A stretch of DNA of 64,000 nt, from positions 310,001-374,000 of the forward strand of contig WNYE01000006.1 of the NCBI GenBank assembly GCA_021396245.1, read 5' to 3'. This DNA is from Sporothrix humicola. Lineage: Eukaryota > Ascomycota > Sordariomycetes > Ophiostomatales > Ophiostomataceae. Made by a program: the position numbers and the translations under genes. The notes beneath the pieces were generated by a model that had not been told where the DNA came from, did no database searches, and saw only the letters and a program-made list of their open reading frames with translations. This document shows, one piece after another, positions 11,148 to 22,839 of this stretch; position 1 is the stretch's first letter; each line of letters starts with the position of its first letter.

Positions 11148-13350
11148 TCAAACCTTGGTCTTGGACAGATGGTCGAGGTCGGCGAGAATCTTGACAAACT
11201 GAGCGAGGTACTCCTGGCTGTGGCTATCAGAGCCACTAAGCGGCTGCTGCTCGACTGTTTCTTCAGCACGGTCTAACAATGTAGCTGCAATCTCGCGGAT
11301 TTTTGTGACCTAGAATATTAGCAGAGAGAATCGTCAAATAATCAATAAAGCTTGGTAGGCACTCACCATCGATGACCCATTTGCCTCGAGAACCCAGGTT
11401 GGTGAACTCGTGACGGCCTCTAGCAGCTCTCGCGCTATCGACTCCTTGAGTTGCCACAAGCGTGTGCCAATACCACCAGCCACTGTACCAGGTGACGGAG
11501 CCGACGCATGGCCTTCACCAGGTGGTGTCGACAACAACAAGTCCTGCAGGGCATCTATGCTGTGCGGCCGAGCACTGTTGCTGTCCACCGCTGTTGTTTG
11601 GTATGGCTCCAACTGGGTCGGCGGCATCCCCTGCACTTTGCTCAGACACATTTCGACAATCATCGACTGCATGTAGATGCTCGTAATGTGGATGTTGGCC
11701 CGCATAATTTCAAAGTGCGAGGGCACGTTGCTGCGCAAAACACGGCGTGTATCGTCGACATTCCGGATAGGTCGCAGTTCGTCAGGCAGACCGTTGAGGA
11801 CTGCATTGAGACGCGTCATAACTTGCAGTAGTGAATCCAAAATTGTCATTTCCGAAGGCGATGAGGCTGCATTATGCAACGGGTTGTTCTGGATGAGCAC
11901 TTCCTGTTGAGGGAGCAGGTATTTAAGGGCATGAGAGCCCGGTGACAATGAAAAGTGTGCCGGCGGACCTGGGAATACAACATCCAGCAGATCGGCGACG
12001 CTCAGAAACACTTTGATGAGGGCAATAAACCCTGATATCGTTGGTGGTGAGTCTGGATTTCCGGCCCCTGGTGAATCGGTTCTCCTGTGCAGATTTGCTG
12101 CCTGTTCTGGCGGCGTCAAAGCCTCATCCCAGACCTCCAGTGGTAACAGAAATTGCCAGTCTGTTGTCTTAGGGTCGTAGCTGAGGCCAGTATGTGGGAT
12201 GATAAAAGACATTCGATCGTGTCTGTCCAGTTAGCAAACAACTAACAATCAACAAATAAACTCAATCCCGCGCCACTTACACTTGGATGATAAACAGCAG
12301 CCAAAAGGCCCGTTTGCACATCTCGGCCTCGATGGTGCTCAGATTCTCATACGACGATTTCTTGTAGAGCTCCATTGCACGAAACGACAGCATGGCGTCA
12401 CTGGCATATGACCAGCCAGCATTGTTCCGTCCCGAATAGTGGAAAGCCATGGCCAGTAAAACGTGGACAATAATGTGGTCGACAGTGGCCTCGTTCAACC
12501 ACGCTGGCGATGTGCTCATGGAGCTCAACATGATGAGATGGGCTGCACGGTCGACCAGTTCACCAACGCTTCGATACCACGGCGCACCGTAGCTTCCGCC
12601 GTTTCGTGGAATTGACGCCACAGTTACTGCACAGAGGGCCATGCACAGCCGGAAAAATGCCGGGTCAGTTGCAAAGTCTCGGGCTTGGAGTCGAGCAGTA
12701 AATGTCGGGATGTGCACGAGAGGGATGACAGGATAGACACGGGCCGAAAACTCGTCGAGAATAGCCCGAAAGACAGCTTCGGGAACAAGATGTTCGACAG
12801 AAGGGAGACCCATGGGCAGCGGCATTGGGCCTGTCGTCACTGCTTCTGTGTTCCCGGGAAGAGGCCCGAGACTGTAGGGGAAGTTGCCCGTCCCATGTAC
12901 AGACGAATGAGGTCCAGGCCCTCGTGGCGGTCGGCCTCGAGGATCACTGTCTTCGCCGCCATCGTCTCTGCCACCTCCGATCCCACTCCCGCTGGCATTG
13001 CTGTTGATATTGGTCAATGCAAACGCCGCACTCAGCACCGACGGCTCATAGCGGCTGCGGCGAGGTCCCCGTGGCTTGCGGTCCGTCAGAAACGTGCACG
13101 AAGCATGTGATTTCAGACATTGCCGGCACGAGCTGCTTGTGCTCGACTCGAATGTACACTAAGCAGTTAGTAGGTGTATTGAATAAAAATAAAACAGAAG
13201 GGAAACATGGCCACCCACGATGCATGCCTCATATACACACATCAGCATTCAACGAGTAAGAACAGAAAAACTCACCTGAACGCGTCGGTCTCGACACAAA
13301 TCACACGCCCGACGGGCGATTTTGCGCCCTGTCCGCGACGTGGCCGGCAT
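11148..13350 (-). CDS. Zn2Cys6 fungal-specific transcription factor
   Basis: Four exons (13276-13350, 12281-13158, 11367-12222, 11148-11309) give 656 residues. All joins keep phase, and introns 1 and 2 show CTAAC branch points. The zinc cluster is split by intron 1: Cys16, 19, 26, 36, 39 and 46, with spacing C-x2-C-x6-C-x9-C-x2-C-x6-C, exactly the GAL4-type binuclear cluster. A basic linker (DRKPRGPRRSRY) follows. The central region (VYPVIPLVHIPTFTARL, then FWLLFIIQVHDRMSF) matches the fungal_trans middle homology region of sugar-utilisation regulators. The first exon encodes only 25 residues and is easily missed by automated calling. The target is unknown. It lies about 5 kb from a beta-glucosidase/sugar transporter pair, so regulation of that pair is possible but unproven. 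Confidence 0.9.
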
Positions 13351-14470
13351 CAATTCTCGAGTCAATGTCCGACAGCCAGACAGCAGACAAAAGGCCTGAT
13401 AAGATAATGCGTCGAGCCGCCCTTTATCTCACAGATGCATTGCCGTGCTCCGTCCGTCTTTATTCTCGTCTCTTGTTGGCTGCGAATTGGTTAATTGCGA
13501 AAATGTGTGGAGAACGGAGACAAATCAGCACTGCGAGTGCAACAACGGGGACATTTTGCAGCGGGCTCTGGTCTTTGGGCCCAAAAGGTGCAAGTGGCAG
13601 CCAATCGCAGTGCTTGATGGGAGAAGGCACGATCCACAGGCACATGGGAAGGAACGTCAGAGTCTACCCAGGCCCGCCAGCCCGCCAGGCACGAGACACT
13701 TGCACCACAACGGCCTGTAATCGCCGACGCTGGTGAGTGGTGACTGACTAGTCGCACCTTCTCAACATGAAGTCGATATCGCCTTCTCCTCACTGCCTGG
13801 TCTGCACCTGCCTCCCTCCGTTGCACTAGGCCCGCGCTTGACGACTCTGGGCCCTTTCCCAATCCCGTGCCTTCCACCTAATTCGCTGAGCTTCCACTCC
13901 GTCTTTTGTCGCTGTGTCCTTCCGGGCGCTCCTGCCTTTCAAGCTTGTGCCTGTTGCCCAACAGATTCGTCACGCCAGCCTATCGAGCCCCTGTACCCGC
14001 TTTCCTTCTGGGCCAGGCCTTTTCCCCGCCCCTGCCGCAGCCTCTCTCTCCTTCCCGTTACCTCATTATTCACTGATCGCACATCTTCCTTTTGACTTTT
14101 GCGACTTTGCCTCCTCCCTCTTACCTTTCACCATTTTTGTCCGTGAGACTTCTTCCTTCTTCTATTTTGGTTGGCGGCTTTGCTTCTTTTCACAACTGCT
14201 CAGTCGCATCACCACCCAAGCTGAACAGATCCCGGCACATCCTACCTTGTCATAGGCCTGCCAACCGACCCCGCAGTCGTCTATTGTCCCCAGCCAACCA
14301 GTGAATTGGCCGATCTTCCTCATCCTTCTTTTCGCATCCAACTCAGCTTGCGTCTTGCATTTTCTTGAGACGACATTCGGAGCTCGTCTTTCGCAACTCT
14401 CGACAGACAACTATCGTCTCTCTCTCTCTCTCTACCTCACTCAAATCACACAGTTCCCCCCACACTCGCC
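13351..14470. other. Divergent promoter and CT-rich leader
   Basis: Spacer between the Zn2Cys6 regulator (minus) and the ubiquilin gene (plus). From about 13840 to 14470 the plus strand is pyrimidine-rich, ending in a (CT)n run near 14416-14432 just before the ATG, typical of a strong fungal leader. The short open frames here carry no motif. Confidence 0.55.
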
Positions 14471-15950
14471 ATGGCCGACGCAGAGGGATCCGCCGATCCC
14501 CAAATCAGCTTCAAGGTCAAGACTTCTGGCGATGGGCTGCATAACATCACCATTGCCGAGTCGGCCACCGTGCTCGACCTCAAGGCCAAGCTCGCTACCG
14601 AGGAGTACGAGAACATCCCTGTCGAGCGCCAGCGCCTCATCTACTCGGGCCGCGTCATGAAGAACGACGACACGCTCGGCTCGTATAAGATTAAGGCCGG
14701 CAACACGCTTCATCTCGTCAAAAGTGCCGCCAGCAACCACCCGCGGCCTGGTGCTGGTGCCGCTGCCTCGTCTGGTGCCGCAGGCGCCAGCTCCTCGGCA
14801 CCACCGCCGGCCGTCCCCACGAACATGGCCGCCGGCACGCCCGCCAACGATCTGCTGGCCGGCCTGACAGGCGCCCGTTTTGCCGGCCACGCCAACCTGC
14901 CTTCCCAGGACCTCTTTGGCCCTGATGGTGGAGTAAGTTCCAATGCTTCCTGCGTTTTTTTGGTGCATTTTCCGATCTTCCCCACGCATGCTAACAACGC
15001 AGATGAACCTCCCGTCCGAAGACCAGATCACCGAGATGCTATCCAACCCCGCCGTCTCCGCCTCCATGAACGAAGCCCTCAACAACCCGGCCTTTGTCGA
15101 CTACCTCATCAACTCCAACCCTACCCTCCGCAACGTCCCCAACGCCCGCGAGCTCATCCAGTCCCCCATGTTCCGCAGCATGATGACCGACCCCTCCACC
15201 ATGCGCGCCATGAACCGCATGCGTGATCTCATGGGCGGCGGCCCCCGCAGCGGAGCCAATGCCTTCCCCGCCCCCGGCGCGACCGACAACACGCCCGCCG
15301 ACGCTGCGTCCTCGCCTTCAGGAGGTGCTGCCGGTGCTAGTGCCGGTGCCGGTGCGGGAGCTGGTGGCGCTCCGGCAAACCCCTTTGCCAGCTTCAACCC
15401 CTTCTTGTACGGTGTGCCCGCCCCTACAGGCATGGGCGGTGCAGGCGGTGATGCGGCAGCTAATCCCTTTGCGGCACTCCTCGCCGGAATGCAAGGTCAA
15501 GGGGCTGGTGCAGGTGCGGGAGCCGGTACGGGCGCACCAGCAGCTGGAGCAAGCACAGGCGCGGCAGGCGCAAATACAGCAGCAGGCGAGGGTGCCAGAG
15601 CTGCAGGTGGCGATGCTGGCGCAGGTGCAAACCCGGCTGCCAATCCCTTTGGCGCCATGTTTGGCGGCATGCCCCAGCCGACACCAGAGCAGATGCAGCA
15701 GGCACTGCAGATGCTGGGCAACCTGGGCGGTGGTGCTGGCGGTGCTGGTGCAGGTGGTGCTTTCAACCCCTTTGCCGCGTTCAGCGCACCGCCTGCCCAG
15801 CAGGACACGCGGAGTCCCGAAGAGCAGTATGCCAGCCAGCTGCGGCAGCTCAACGAGATGGGCTTTTACGACTTTGACCAGAATGTGGCAGCACTCCGGC
15901 GTAGCGGCGGCAGCGTAGAAGGTGCCCTGGCACATTTGCTGGGGAACTAA
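14471..15950 (+). CDS. dsk2: Ubiquilin / Dsk2 ubiquitin receptor
   Basis: Two exons, 14471-14932 and 15003-15950, in phase 0 around a 70-nt intron (GTAAGT, CTAAC, CGCAG), give 469 residues. An N-terminal ubiquitin-like domain spans about residues 11-84 (ISFKVKTSGDGLHNITI, LIYSGRVMKNDDTLGSYKI). A central STI1-type region follows (SNPAVSASMNEALNNPAFVDYLI, SPMFRSMM). Next come Ala/Gly-rich spacers with NPFAS/NPFAA/NPFGA repeats, and a C-terminal UBA domain (QLRQLNEMGFYDFDQNVAALRRSGG, ending HLLGN). This is the shuttle-receptor layout: the UBA binds ubiquitin chains and the UBL binds the proteasome. The linker is richer in Ala-Gly than in yeast Dsk2, giving a longer protein. The start is fixed by the UBL and by a CGCCATGG context. 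Confidence 0.95.
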
Positions 15951-16589
15951 GCCAGAGTTGTGGGGGTCGGATGATAAGCGCGGTGGGAGGAGAGTACAGA
16001 AGGAGAGCAGCATGGGCCTGGGAAGGTTATTTGTATCTCAACATCATTGACGGGTGGCACAAATGCATGGATGTTTCTTTTGCTTGATTTATGTCGTTTC
16101 TCTTCATTATTTTCAAATGGCTTGTTAAGAACCATTATTTCTACTATATCATGACGACGAATTCTCCCTTCATGCATCTATTTTCTTTTCAATGTGGTTT
16201 CCGTACACTGCATGGGTTTTAATATTAAATTGATGTGCTGAGATTATTCACTAATTTATTTTCCTTTTTTTTTTAAATAAAAAATATGCAAAATAAAATA
16301 AAAAGAAAAAGATAAAATAAAAAGAGTAAAGTAGTAACATGGGTGAATAAAAATAGAGAAAATACAGATTGAACCAGCAGTGGCTCGTGTCAATAGACTC
16401 GACATTTAGTGTATATTTTACAGAAATCTATGTGATATCATACACCTCGCCATCTGTATACCAGGGCGAGGCTAACAATGCAAACAACTACCCGAACAGA
16501 TGACTCCCCTTGATTATCTCCTCGCCAAACCATGCAATGCTTGTATGTTTACAAAATGACAAAAGAAAGTTGTGGCTCAGTCAACACAA
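15951..16589. other. Convergent 3' intergenic region, AT-rich
   Basis: Lies between the convergent ubiquilin and PEX2 genes. From about 16190 to 16380 it is markedly AT-rich, with A-runs and T-runs that could serve as polyadenylation signals for both genes. No coding sequence is seen. Confidence 0.55.
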
Positions 16590-18467
16590 TTATGCCTCTT
16601 CCAACTCTTCATCGAGCTCACCCTCGACACTGTCCTCGTCCTCCTCGTAGGCCTCGGAATCGTCGTCGGTGACTTCAGGACTCTCCTCTTCGCCCTCACC
16701 CTCGCCCTCGTCTTCCTCTGCATCATCCTCGATCTCTTCCTCGTCTTCAATCTCGCCCATCTGAATTTCGTCGTTGGACGTCTCGTCGTCGTCGTCCTCA
16801 CCCTTGACATCATCGGCAAAACCGACCGTCTTATGGGTCAATGGCGAGCCAGATGCATTGGTGGAAGATGAGGACGGACGTCCGTCGGCAGTGGCAGCAC
16901 CGCCGGCTGCAGAAGCCAACACGGATGCAGGCTCCAGCACGTCGCCGTTCCACGGCCGGCACGAGGTCACAAGAGTGCCACATCTCAGGCAGGTCCAGCC
17001 GTCGCCCTCTTCGCGCTCGATGCGCGTGGCAAGCGAAACGTAGCAGTAGACACAGCCGCAGGGGACGGCCTCGTAGGGGTTGGTGATGTCGGTCTCGGCC
17101 GAGCCAATGACACCGCTCGAGGCGGCGGCGGCGGCCATAATATCGGCCTCGGAGGTGGCGGCGTTCTGGTCCTGGTAGCAGATGGCGCACGTGCGTTCCG
17201 GCAAAAAGGCGTACTCGCCCGTCTTCTCCACTGCTTGGATTTCCTCGCTGTCGCCCGCTCCGGAGCCAGCGCCCTTGACGGCCGTCGTGGCTTTGGCGAC
17301 GGCGGTCTTGGTCTTGCGCCAGGTGCGCGTGATCCAGCGGCGCCAGCGGTTGATGCCGACAAGCGGCAGCAGGAACAGCAAGAACTCGGTGAACGCGTGC
17401 CACACGAGCTGGCGGTTGAGGTACTCGAAGGAGACTTCGCGGCTGACCTGGCTAGTGGGCGGCACGAGACGCATTCGCAGGATGCGGTCGAGCAGGGTGC
17501 GGTAGCGGCCGTAGCGCAAGAAGACGAGGAACGAGACGAACGCGGCGCCGGCATAGAGATCGGATGCAACAGACGTAACGCGTGTGAGACGCTTGACTGC
17601 GTTTGATGATAGCGACAAACGTAACCGGCCGGCCAGAAGAGAGATTGTGTTGTTGCTTCCCTCCGCACCGTCACCACTGTCGCCGTACCCGTCGTCGGCC
17701 TCTTGGTCGTGGTCGCGCAGCCAGTCCTCCCACTTGGTCCATGCATAGCGGCCGCCGACTGTCACAAGACCGTATGCTGCTTTTTGCCATTTTGAAGGAG
17801 GAACAGGCACGGCGGCTGCAATCGCGCCGCGTTTGCCGCTGATTGCACGCGCGTCGGCGTATTTGAGATTCTGGAGGGCTGCACCGTAGGTCGCGTCATG
17901 GTCCCACACAGACAGCTTGAAGAGTGCCGCTCTTAAGAGAAGCATAATCTCGGGCTGCCAGTCGTCCTGTAGTGTGCCGCCGCGAACGTATTTGAGTGCA
18001 TCGGCCACCTGTCCGCGAAGCAGGTCTAGAAGTTCTTCGTCGAGCAGCTCAGCGTCCACCTGGCTGACGCGGAACGCCGGGCGCTGGCCGCTGGTGCCAG
18101 CTACATCGATATTTCTCGAGTCGTCGCCGCCGTTCAAAGTATTGCTGATTGTCGAAGCAGCCCGACTGACGCCGTCCCAAGCGACAAGGGCTGTGCCGCC
18201 AATTCGACGTACGAGAGGCGAGGATGACGACGACAACGGTCCGCCGGCGTTGAGCCGTGCGCGCAGAGCCGCTGCAGACGCTTCCCGTTGTGCAGCCGCC
18301 GTCGCGGCAATCTGTGTTCTGTAGGCCGCTTCGGCAGCGGCGCGTTCGCTTCGGCGGGCGGCAAGGCGTCGTTGCGCCTCGGCAAAGGAGGGTGCGATCG
18401 ATGCGCTGGCGGCAGCGACTGCGGCCGCGGTTTGCGGCGGAGGCGGTGGTGGTATTCGGTCGCTCAT
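16590..18467 (-). CDS. pex2: Peroxin-2, RING-type E3 ubiquitin ligase of the peroxisomal membrane
   Basis: An intronless 625-residue protein. The Pex2/Pex12-type N-terminal membrane region begins around residue 130 (RVSQVDAELLDEELLDLLRGQ) and includes hydrophobic segments near AGAAFVSFLVFLRYGRY and FTEFLLFLLPLVG. The C-terminal RING lies at about residues 424-500. It has the first CAIC pair, a 36-residue loop common in fungal Pex2, then the clustered PCGCVYCYV, and the last pair TCLRCG. A highly acidic tail of about 80 residues follows. Pex2, with Pex10 and Pex12, forms the ligase that ubiquitinates the import receptor Pex5. The frame is open 42 codons further upstream, but the start at MSDRIPPPPP is the usual one. 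The N-terminus is Ala/Arg-rich and probably flexible. Confidence 0.95.
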   Translation of the reverse strand: MSDRIPPPPPPQTAAAVAAASASIAPSFAEAQRRLAARRSERAAAEAAYRTQIAATAAAQREASAAALRARLNAGGPLSSSSSPLVRRIGGTALVAWDGVSRAASTISNTLNGGDDSRNIDVAGTSGQRPAFRVSQVDAELLDEELLDLLRGQVADALKYVRGGTLQDDWQPEIMLLLRAALFKLSVWDHDATYGAALQNLKYADARAISGKRGAIAAAVPVPPSKWQKAAYGLVTVGGRYAWTKWEDWLRDHDQEADDGYGDSGDGAEGSNNTISLLAGRLRLSLSSNAVKRLTRVTSVASDLYAGAAFVSFLVFLRYGRYRTLLDRILRMRLVPPTSQVSREVSFEYLNRQLVWHAFTEFLLFLLPLVGINRWRRWITRTWRKTKTAVAKATTAVKGAGSGAGDSEEIQAVEKTGEYAFLPERTCAICYQDQNAATSEADIMAAAAASSGVIGSAETDITNPYEAVPCGCVYCYVSLATRIEREEGDGWTCLRCGTLVTSCRPWNGDVLEPASVLASAAGGAATADGRPSSSSTNASGSPLTHKTVGFADDVKGEDDDDETSNDEIQMGEIEDEEEIEDDAEEDEGEGEGEEESPEVTDDDSEAYEEDEDSVEGELDEELEEA

Positions 18468-19160
18468 GGGGTCGGCATGTGTTGACAAACGGGTTGTCGA
18501 TGTTGTCAAAATGTTGTCAAATTGCTGAATGAAGGAGAAGGGAGAGAACTCCTGATGGCGTCGATAAATTAGCTCTATCGAAGGAAACACCAAAACCGGG
18601 GAAGGCGCGGATTACGCATGACACCCCAGCTTCGCAAATTCTGGGGCGTTTTCAGCGGCAGGTGCACTTGGGCGCACGCGTTGTGGAAAGAGCCGAGGTT
18701 CGGTGTGGTTGGCTGTGGCACCTGCCAGCACAACGACAAGGCCCGCTATAGAAAGCTAGCAGCGCGTGCAGCCAGCGCAAGTCTCCACTATGTCGATCTC
18801 ACCTCATAAATCGACATTCAACATATAACAGAGATTCAGCACACTTTCAACAAACTACCTCGCATTTATTAACCACTTTGATTAACCACTTGATCCTTGG
18901 ATATATTGTACACTGAATGCCATCCTCCTGACCTGGACAAAACTGAAAGAAGGAACCAAATACCAAATACTAGATAGCATGGTGCTAGAAAAAACAGAGA
19001 GGAGCACAAAACCTCCAAAAGCTACAGTTATAAAAAAACGCCATGTCCTTTCGCATGTCCTTCCGCAAAAATCCAAAGACCAACTGAGGCCCAAATCATG
19101 CACCAAAGCAGTCATGTTACCAAAAACAGAATATCAAACAAGGCCGTCATCTCGACTGGC
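18468..19160. other. Intergenic spacer
   Basis: PEX2 promoter and leader on the minus strand, followed by the 3' flank of the RSC4 gene. No open frame here has a motif. Nothing tRNA-like could be folded by eye. Confidence 0.45.
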
Positions 19161-21497
19161 CTAGAACTTCATCAGGTTCGCAAAGATGGTCACCTTTTCC
19201 AGCTCGGCATCGGCGCCGTTGGGCAGCTTCTGGTCCTTGGCGAGGCCGGCAATGATCTGCACCTGGATGACGTTGACGCCGGGGTGCAGGTTGCAATCGT
19301 AGAGCTTGGCATCGGACTCGGCCGGCGGAGGGCTGCCAGGTACAGGTATCGGCGTCACCGGGTTAAGAGTTACACCATTAGAAATGACAAACATCTTGAA
19401 CGGGCGCTGCTGTTTTTGGACGGACGGGTTGAGCGACACGGAAAGCTGCTGGCGCCACTGGCCCGGCGGGATGTTGAGCGTGACGGAGCGCTGCGTGAGC
19501 TTGGGGTGCGGCGGCAGCTGGATCTCGTAGCGGCGGTCGCCGGTATTCAGCGCTAGGTGCGTGCGGATCGTCAAATTTGTCACGAGGGGTTCTACACTGT
19601 TAGCAAGGATGCATTTGGTAAAATAATTGCGAAGGACAACTTACCCCTGCTGGCTTCACGGAACTTGGACTCGTAGGCTGGGCGTGGCGGAGGTGCTGGC
19701 GGCTTTGGCGCAGCCGGCGCTTCGCCATTGGTCGCTGGCGAGTCTGCAGCAGGCGTTCCATTGGCGACGACGGGCGAGCCTTCGGCGACGGCAGCAGTGC
19801 CGTTTGGCCGCTGTGACAGGGCGGGAGATGCACGCGACGAGGACTCGCGCTTGGCACCGTTGACGGCCAACCCTGCAGCCGAGGGGCTTGGCGACGCTTT
19901 CGACAAACCGCGGGTCTTTTCGAGGGCGGACGGCGTTGCGCCAACACCGGCACCGCGCGCGGCTGGCGCGTCCGAAGACACAGACCCCGCAGCCTTGCCC
20001 ACGGGCGACTCGGCAGAGCTGCCGCGGGTGTTGGCTACGTGAATCGTTATCTTCTTGGAGCTCGCGGGCGTGGCGGTGGCTGCACTTGTCGTCGTCTTGA
20101 TCTTGATCTTGGGCTGTGGCGGTTCTTGCACAACCTCCTTGGCCTGTCTCAGCTCGTCGCGGAACATCTTTTCGAGCTCCTTGGCCATGTTGGCAATCGG
20201 GCTGCCATCCTCGTTGTAGTAGTAGGCATTCTCCCACAGGAGGCTGGCCTTCTCCTCGAACGCGGCCCAGCTCTTGAACTCGGTCACGCCCGAGCGGTCG
20301 GTCCGGCTGCGGATGCCCTTGACGAGCTTCTGCAGCTTCTTGATCGACAGCGGGTCCTTGATGACCTGGAAGTAGTCCTTGAGCGAGCGCGGCGGGAGGT
20401 TGAAGAACGGCTCAAAGTAGCCGTACGATTCGTCCCTGTTGCTGTTAGCATACTGTATAAAAATAGTCGTCCGGGTACAGGGCACTCACTCTTCGTCTGG
20501 TCGACGGATGATCTCCTCCATGATCTTTTCCTGTGCCTCCTGGAATGTCAGGCCCTTGTACGGGACGCCCGCAAAGTCGTGGTCCTGCTTAAGGCCCTGC
20601 GGCACTGTCCGTTCTGGCCGCGACGAGCGGTTTGGCGTGTCGCGCATGCTTCTAGCAGCCGAGCTCTTTCGCCGCTGGCCGGGTGTGCGGACATCGTCCT
20701 CTTCGTCTTCGTCTTCGTCTTCTGCAGCCTCCTCGTCGTCCTCGGCCTCGGCATCTTCATCGCCGTCTGCATCTGCGTCTGCGTCGGCGTCCTCGTCGGC
20801 GTCACCGTCCGCATCTTCGTCGCCGGCGTCATCTTCGTCGGGGAACGGCGTCGGCACGGCCACGTAGCCCTGGACTAGCTTGTATGCTGGATTGTGCTTG
20901 ACCATGAAATTGCTTGTGGCCTTGCGCACGCGTTCCGAGTCCTCCATCTGCTGCGAGCCCTTGGGGTAGTACTCGCGGACATTCAAGACCATGCGCTTAA
21001 TGTACGATTCGAGCTCTGTGAGGTTGGCAAACTTGCCGGCCTTGAGTTTTGCCTCGACGTCCTGCAGCGAGATAGGCATGCGGACCGCCTTGTAGTAATC
21101 CTCGTTGCCGCGCCGTGGAGGCAGCGTCTCGAACGCTTCTGCTATCCTTCGGCCACTGAAAAGGTTAGCACGTTGCATTTGGGGTAGGAAATGCATCCGG
21201 GACCTACTTCTTATCGCTCGTTTTCCGGATCAGCTCGAGGAACTCGAGGCCCGTCTTTGTGGTGGATTTTGCGGTCTCGTTGCTCTTCTCCTGCAAAAAG
21301 TTAGTTCGTGATGCGATGCAAAAACAAATGCACCACAAAAACACAATTGTAAGGAATTGGCGTTGTGGCTGAGCTGTCGTCGGAGAAGCAAGATGCAGTC
21401 TGTTGCTAGACTGGTCGTCGGATGCACTTGTCGCCGCGTCGCCGCCAGGCCGGGGTTTTGCTGGACGCGCATCTGGAGCTTGCTTGGGCTGTCGCAT
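19161..21497 (-). CDS. rsc4: Rsc4-like tandem bromodomain subunit of the RSC chromatin-remodelling complex
   Basis: Exons 21345-21497, 21208-21290, 20490-21155, 19645-20435 and 19161-19591 give 707 residues. The last three introns have GTAGGT, GTGAGT and GTAAGT donors and CTAAC branch points. The first intron (54 nt, in frame, donor GTGTTT) is weak, so the N-terminus is uncertain. Bromodomain 1 runs from about residue 60 (GLEFLELIRKTSDKNGRRIA to YYKAVRMPISLQDVEAKL). A long Asp/Glu-rich linker follows. Bromodomain 2 starts around 305 (DYFQVIKDPLSIKKLQ to NAYYYNEDGS). A Ser/Pro/Ala-rich linker leads to a conserved C-terminal beta-rich domain (TNLTIRTHLALNTGDRRYEI). The order of two bromodomains plus this C-terminal domain is that of fungal Rsc4, which reads acetylated histone H3. 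Bromodomain 1 has Tyr where the acetyl-lysine-binding Asn is expected. Confidence 0.88.
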
Positions 21498-22839
21498 AAA
21501 ATAGCTCTTTGACAGTTCTCCGAGCTACTCTACGCCAACTGTCGCGACACGCTTTCAACGTCGCGCAACGCCCGCATCGCGACAGCTCCCGCCAATGCAA
21601 TTATCAACAGTTGCATGGATCCGCATGCAATTTCTGATATTCTTTTCTCATGTATCTTCCCCAAACTCTCTCAACTTCCCCCCAAAAGACGTACCACAAC
21701 TTTTAACCGCTTCGAGGCGCGAAGGTCTCCGCCGTCGGCGCCAGTCGACTTGCGCTTCTCCATCGGGCCGCCGAATTGGATTGCTTCGTAGCACCGATCG
21801 TGGGAGGGGGCAATGTCGCGATGCGCCGCGTGGATGGATGCAAATTATCGATGCGAATTGGAATAGTCGATGCAAGCTTGGGGATAAAATCGACTTTTTT
21901 GGGCGATGCAAAACGAAAGGCTGGGAATGTCGACGAGTCGGTAGCAAATGCAAAATACGAAATGCAAAAAGGCTTTTGTCGAAACGGCCTGTCGCTGGAC
22001 GCCCAAGGTGCGTTGCGGAGCTATCGTTTGTCGAGCAAGTCGCGATGTTGCTGGTCCTCTCTTTTTTGTGAGTCGCCTTGTCGTTTGGCCAGTCCAAAGA
22101 GTCCAGGGCTTTTTCTGCGAAAGAAAGGGTGGACGCGTTTTTGGGCGGAGGGGAGACGAAGTGCGTGGAGAGAGTGCCTGCCCCTTGACCGGAAAGAGGA
22201 CACCAACGACTGGCGTGCGTACTGTGTTAATTGAGAAGCACTGTGAATTCATACGGTACAGCTTGAGACGCGCTGCACGTGACCCTATTTTGGACCGCCC
22301 AGTGCAGCCCCGCGTCTTTTGGAGAGAAGAGAGTCCACACAGAAGGAGCGCCCTGGATTGGCCCGAGCTTGTTGCGTTTTGTTTACTTTGGAGCCTTTCC
22401 CGATGCCGCCTGCCTGCGTTGCGCCAAAAAGGTAAGGAAGGACCCATCAATACCTCGTCAGACCTCCCCCATTGTATTTTTTTGCCCCTCAATTCTTCAC
22501 CTTTTTTTTTTCTTCCTCACTTCTTGTCAACTTGGAGTTCGCCCTGACATCACTCTCATCTCGACTTTACTCTGCATCACCCCAGCAGTTTGAACGCAAA
22601 CTGCCCCAACGAATTTCCCCTCCTTCAAAGACGCGTCTCGATCTCGACCTGACCTCTTTTCAACTTGCATCAATTGCCGCCCAAAGACGCCTCTCGACTT
22701 GCGACGCGTTGCATTTCCCGTCAACGACGACTGCTCGACCTTTTTGGCTTCCGCACGACGCGCTTTTCTCTCGACGACACGTTCTTACCGCCGTTTCCGC
22801 GCTCCCCTCTTCTCTCCCCTAACACACACCATCGCCGCC
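21498..22839. other. Divergent promoter region of rsc4 and cks1
   Basis: A 1.3-kb spacer between divergent genes. The last 360 bases are a pyrimidine-rich leader for the cks1 gene. Open frames of 150-215 codons on either strand between 21600 and 22550 overlap each other in different frames and lack motifs. Confidence 0.5.

Noticed and set aside
15100..16013. Minus-strand frames opposite the ubiquilin gene (up to 231 codons)
   Set aside because: Shadows of the Ala/Gly-rich coding sequence; the plus-strand UBL, STI1 and UBA domains settle the coding strand.
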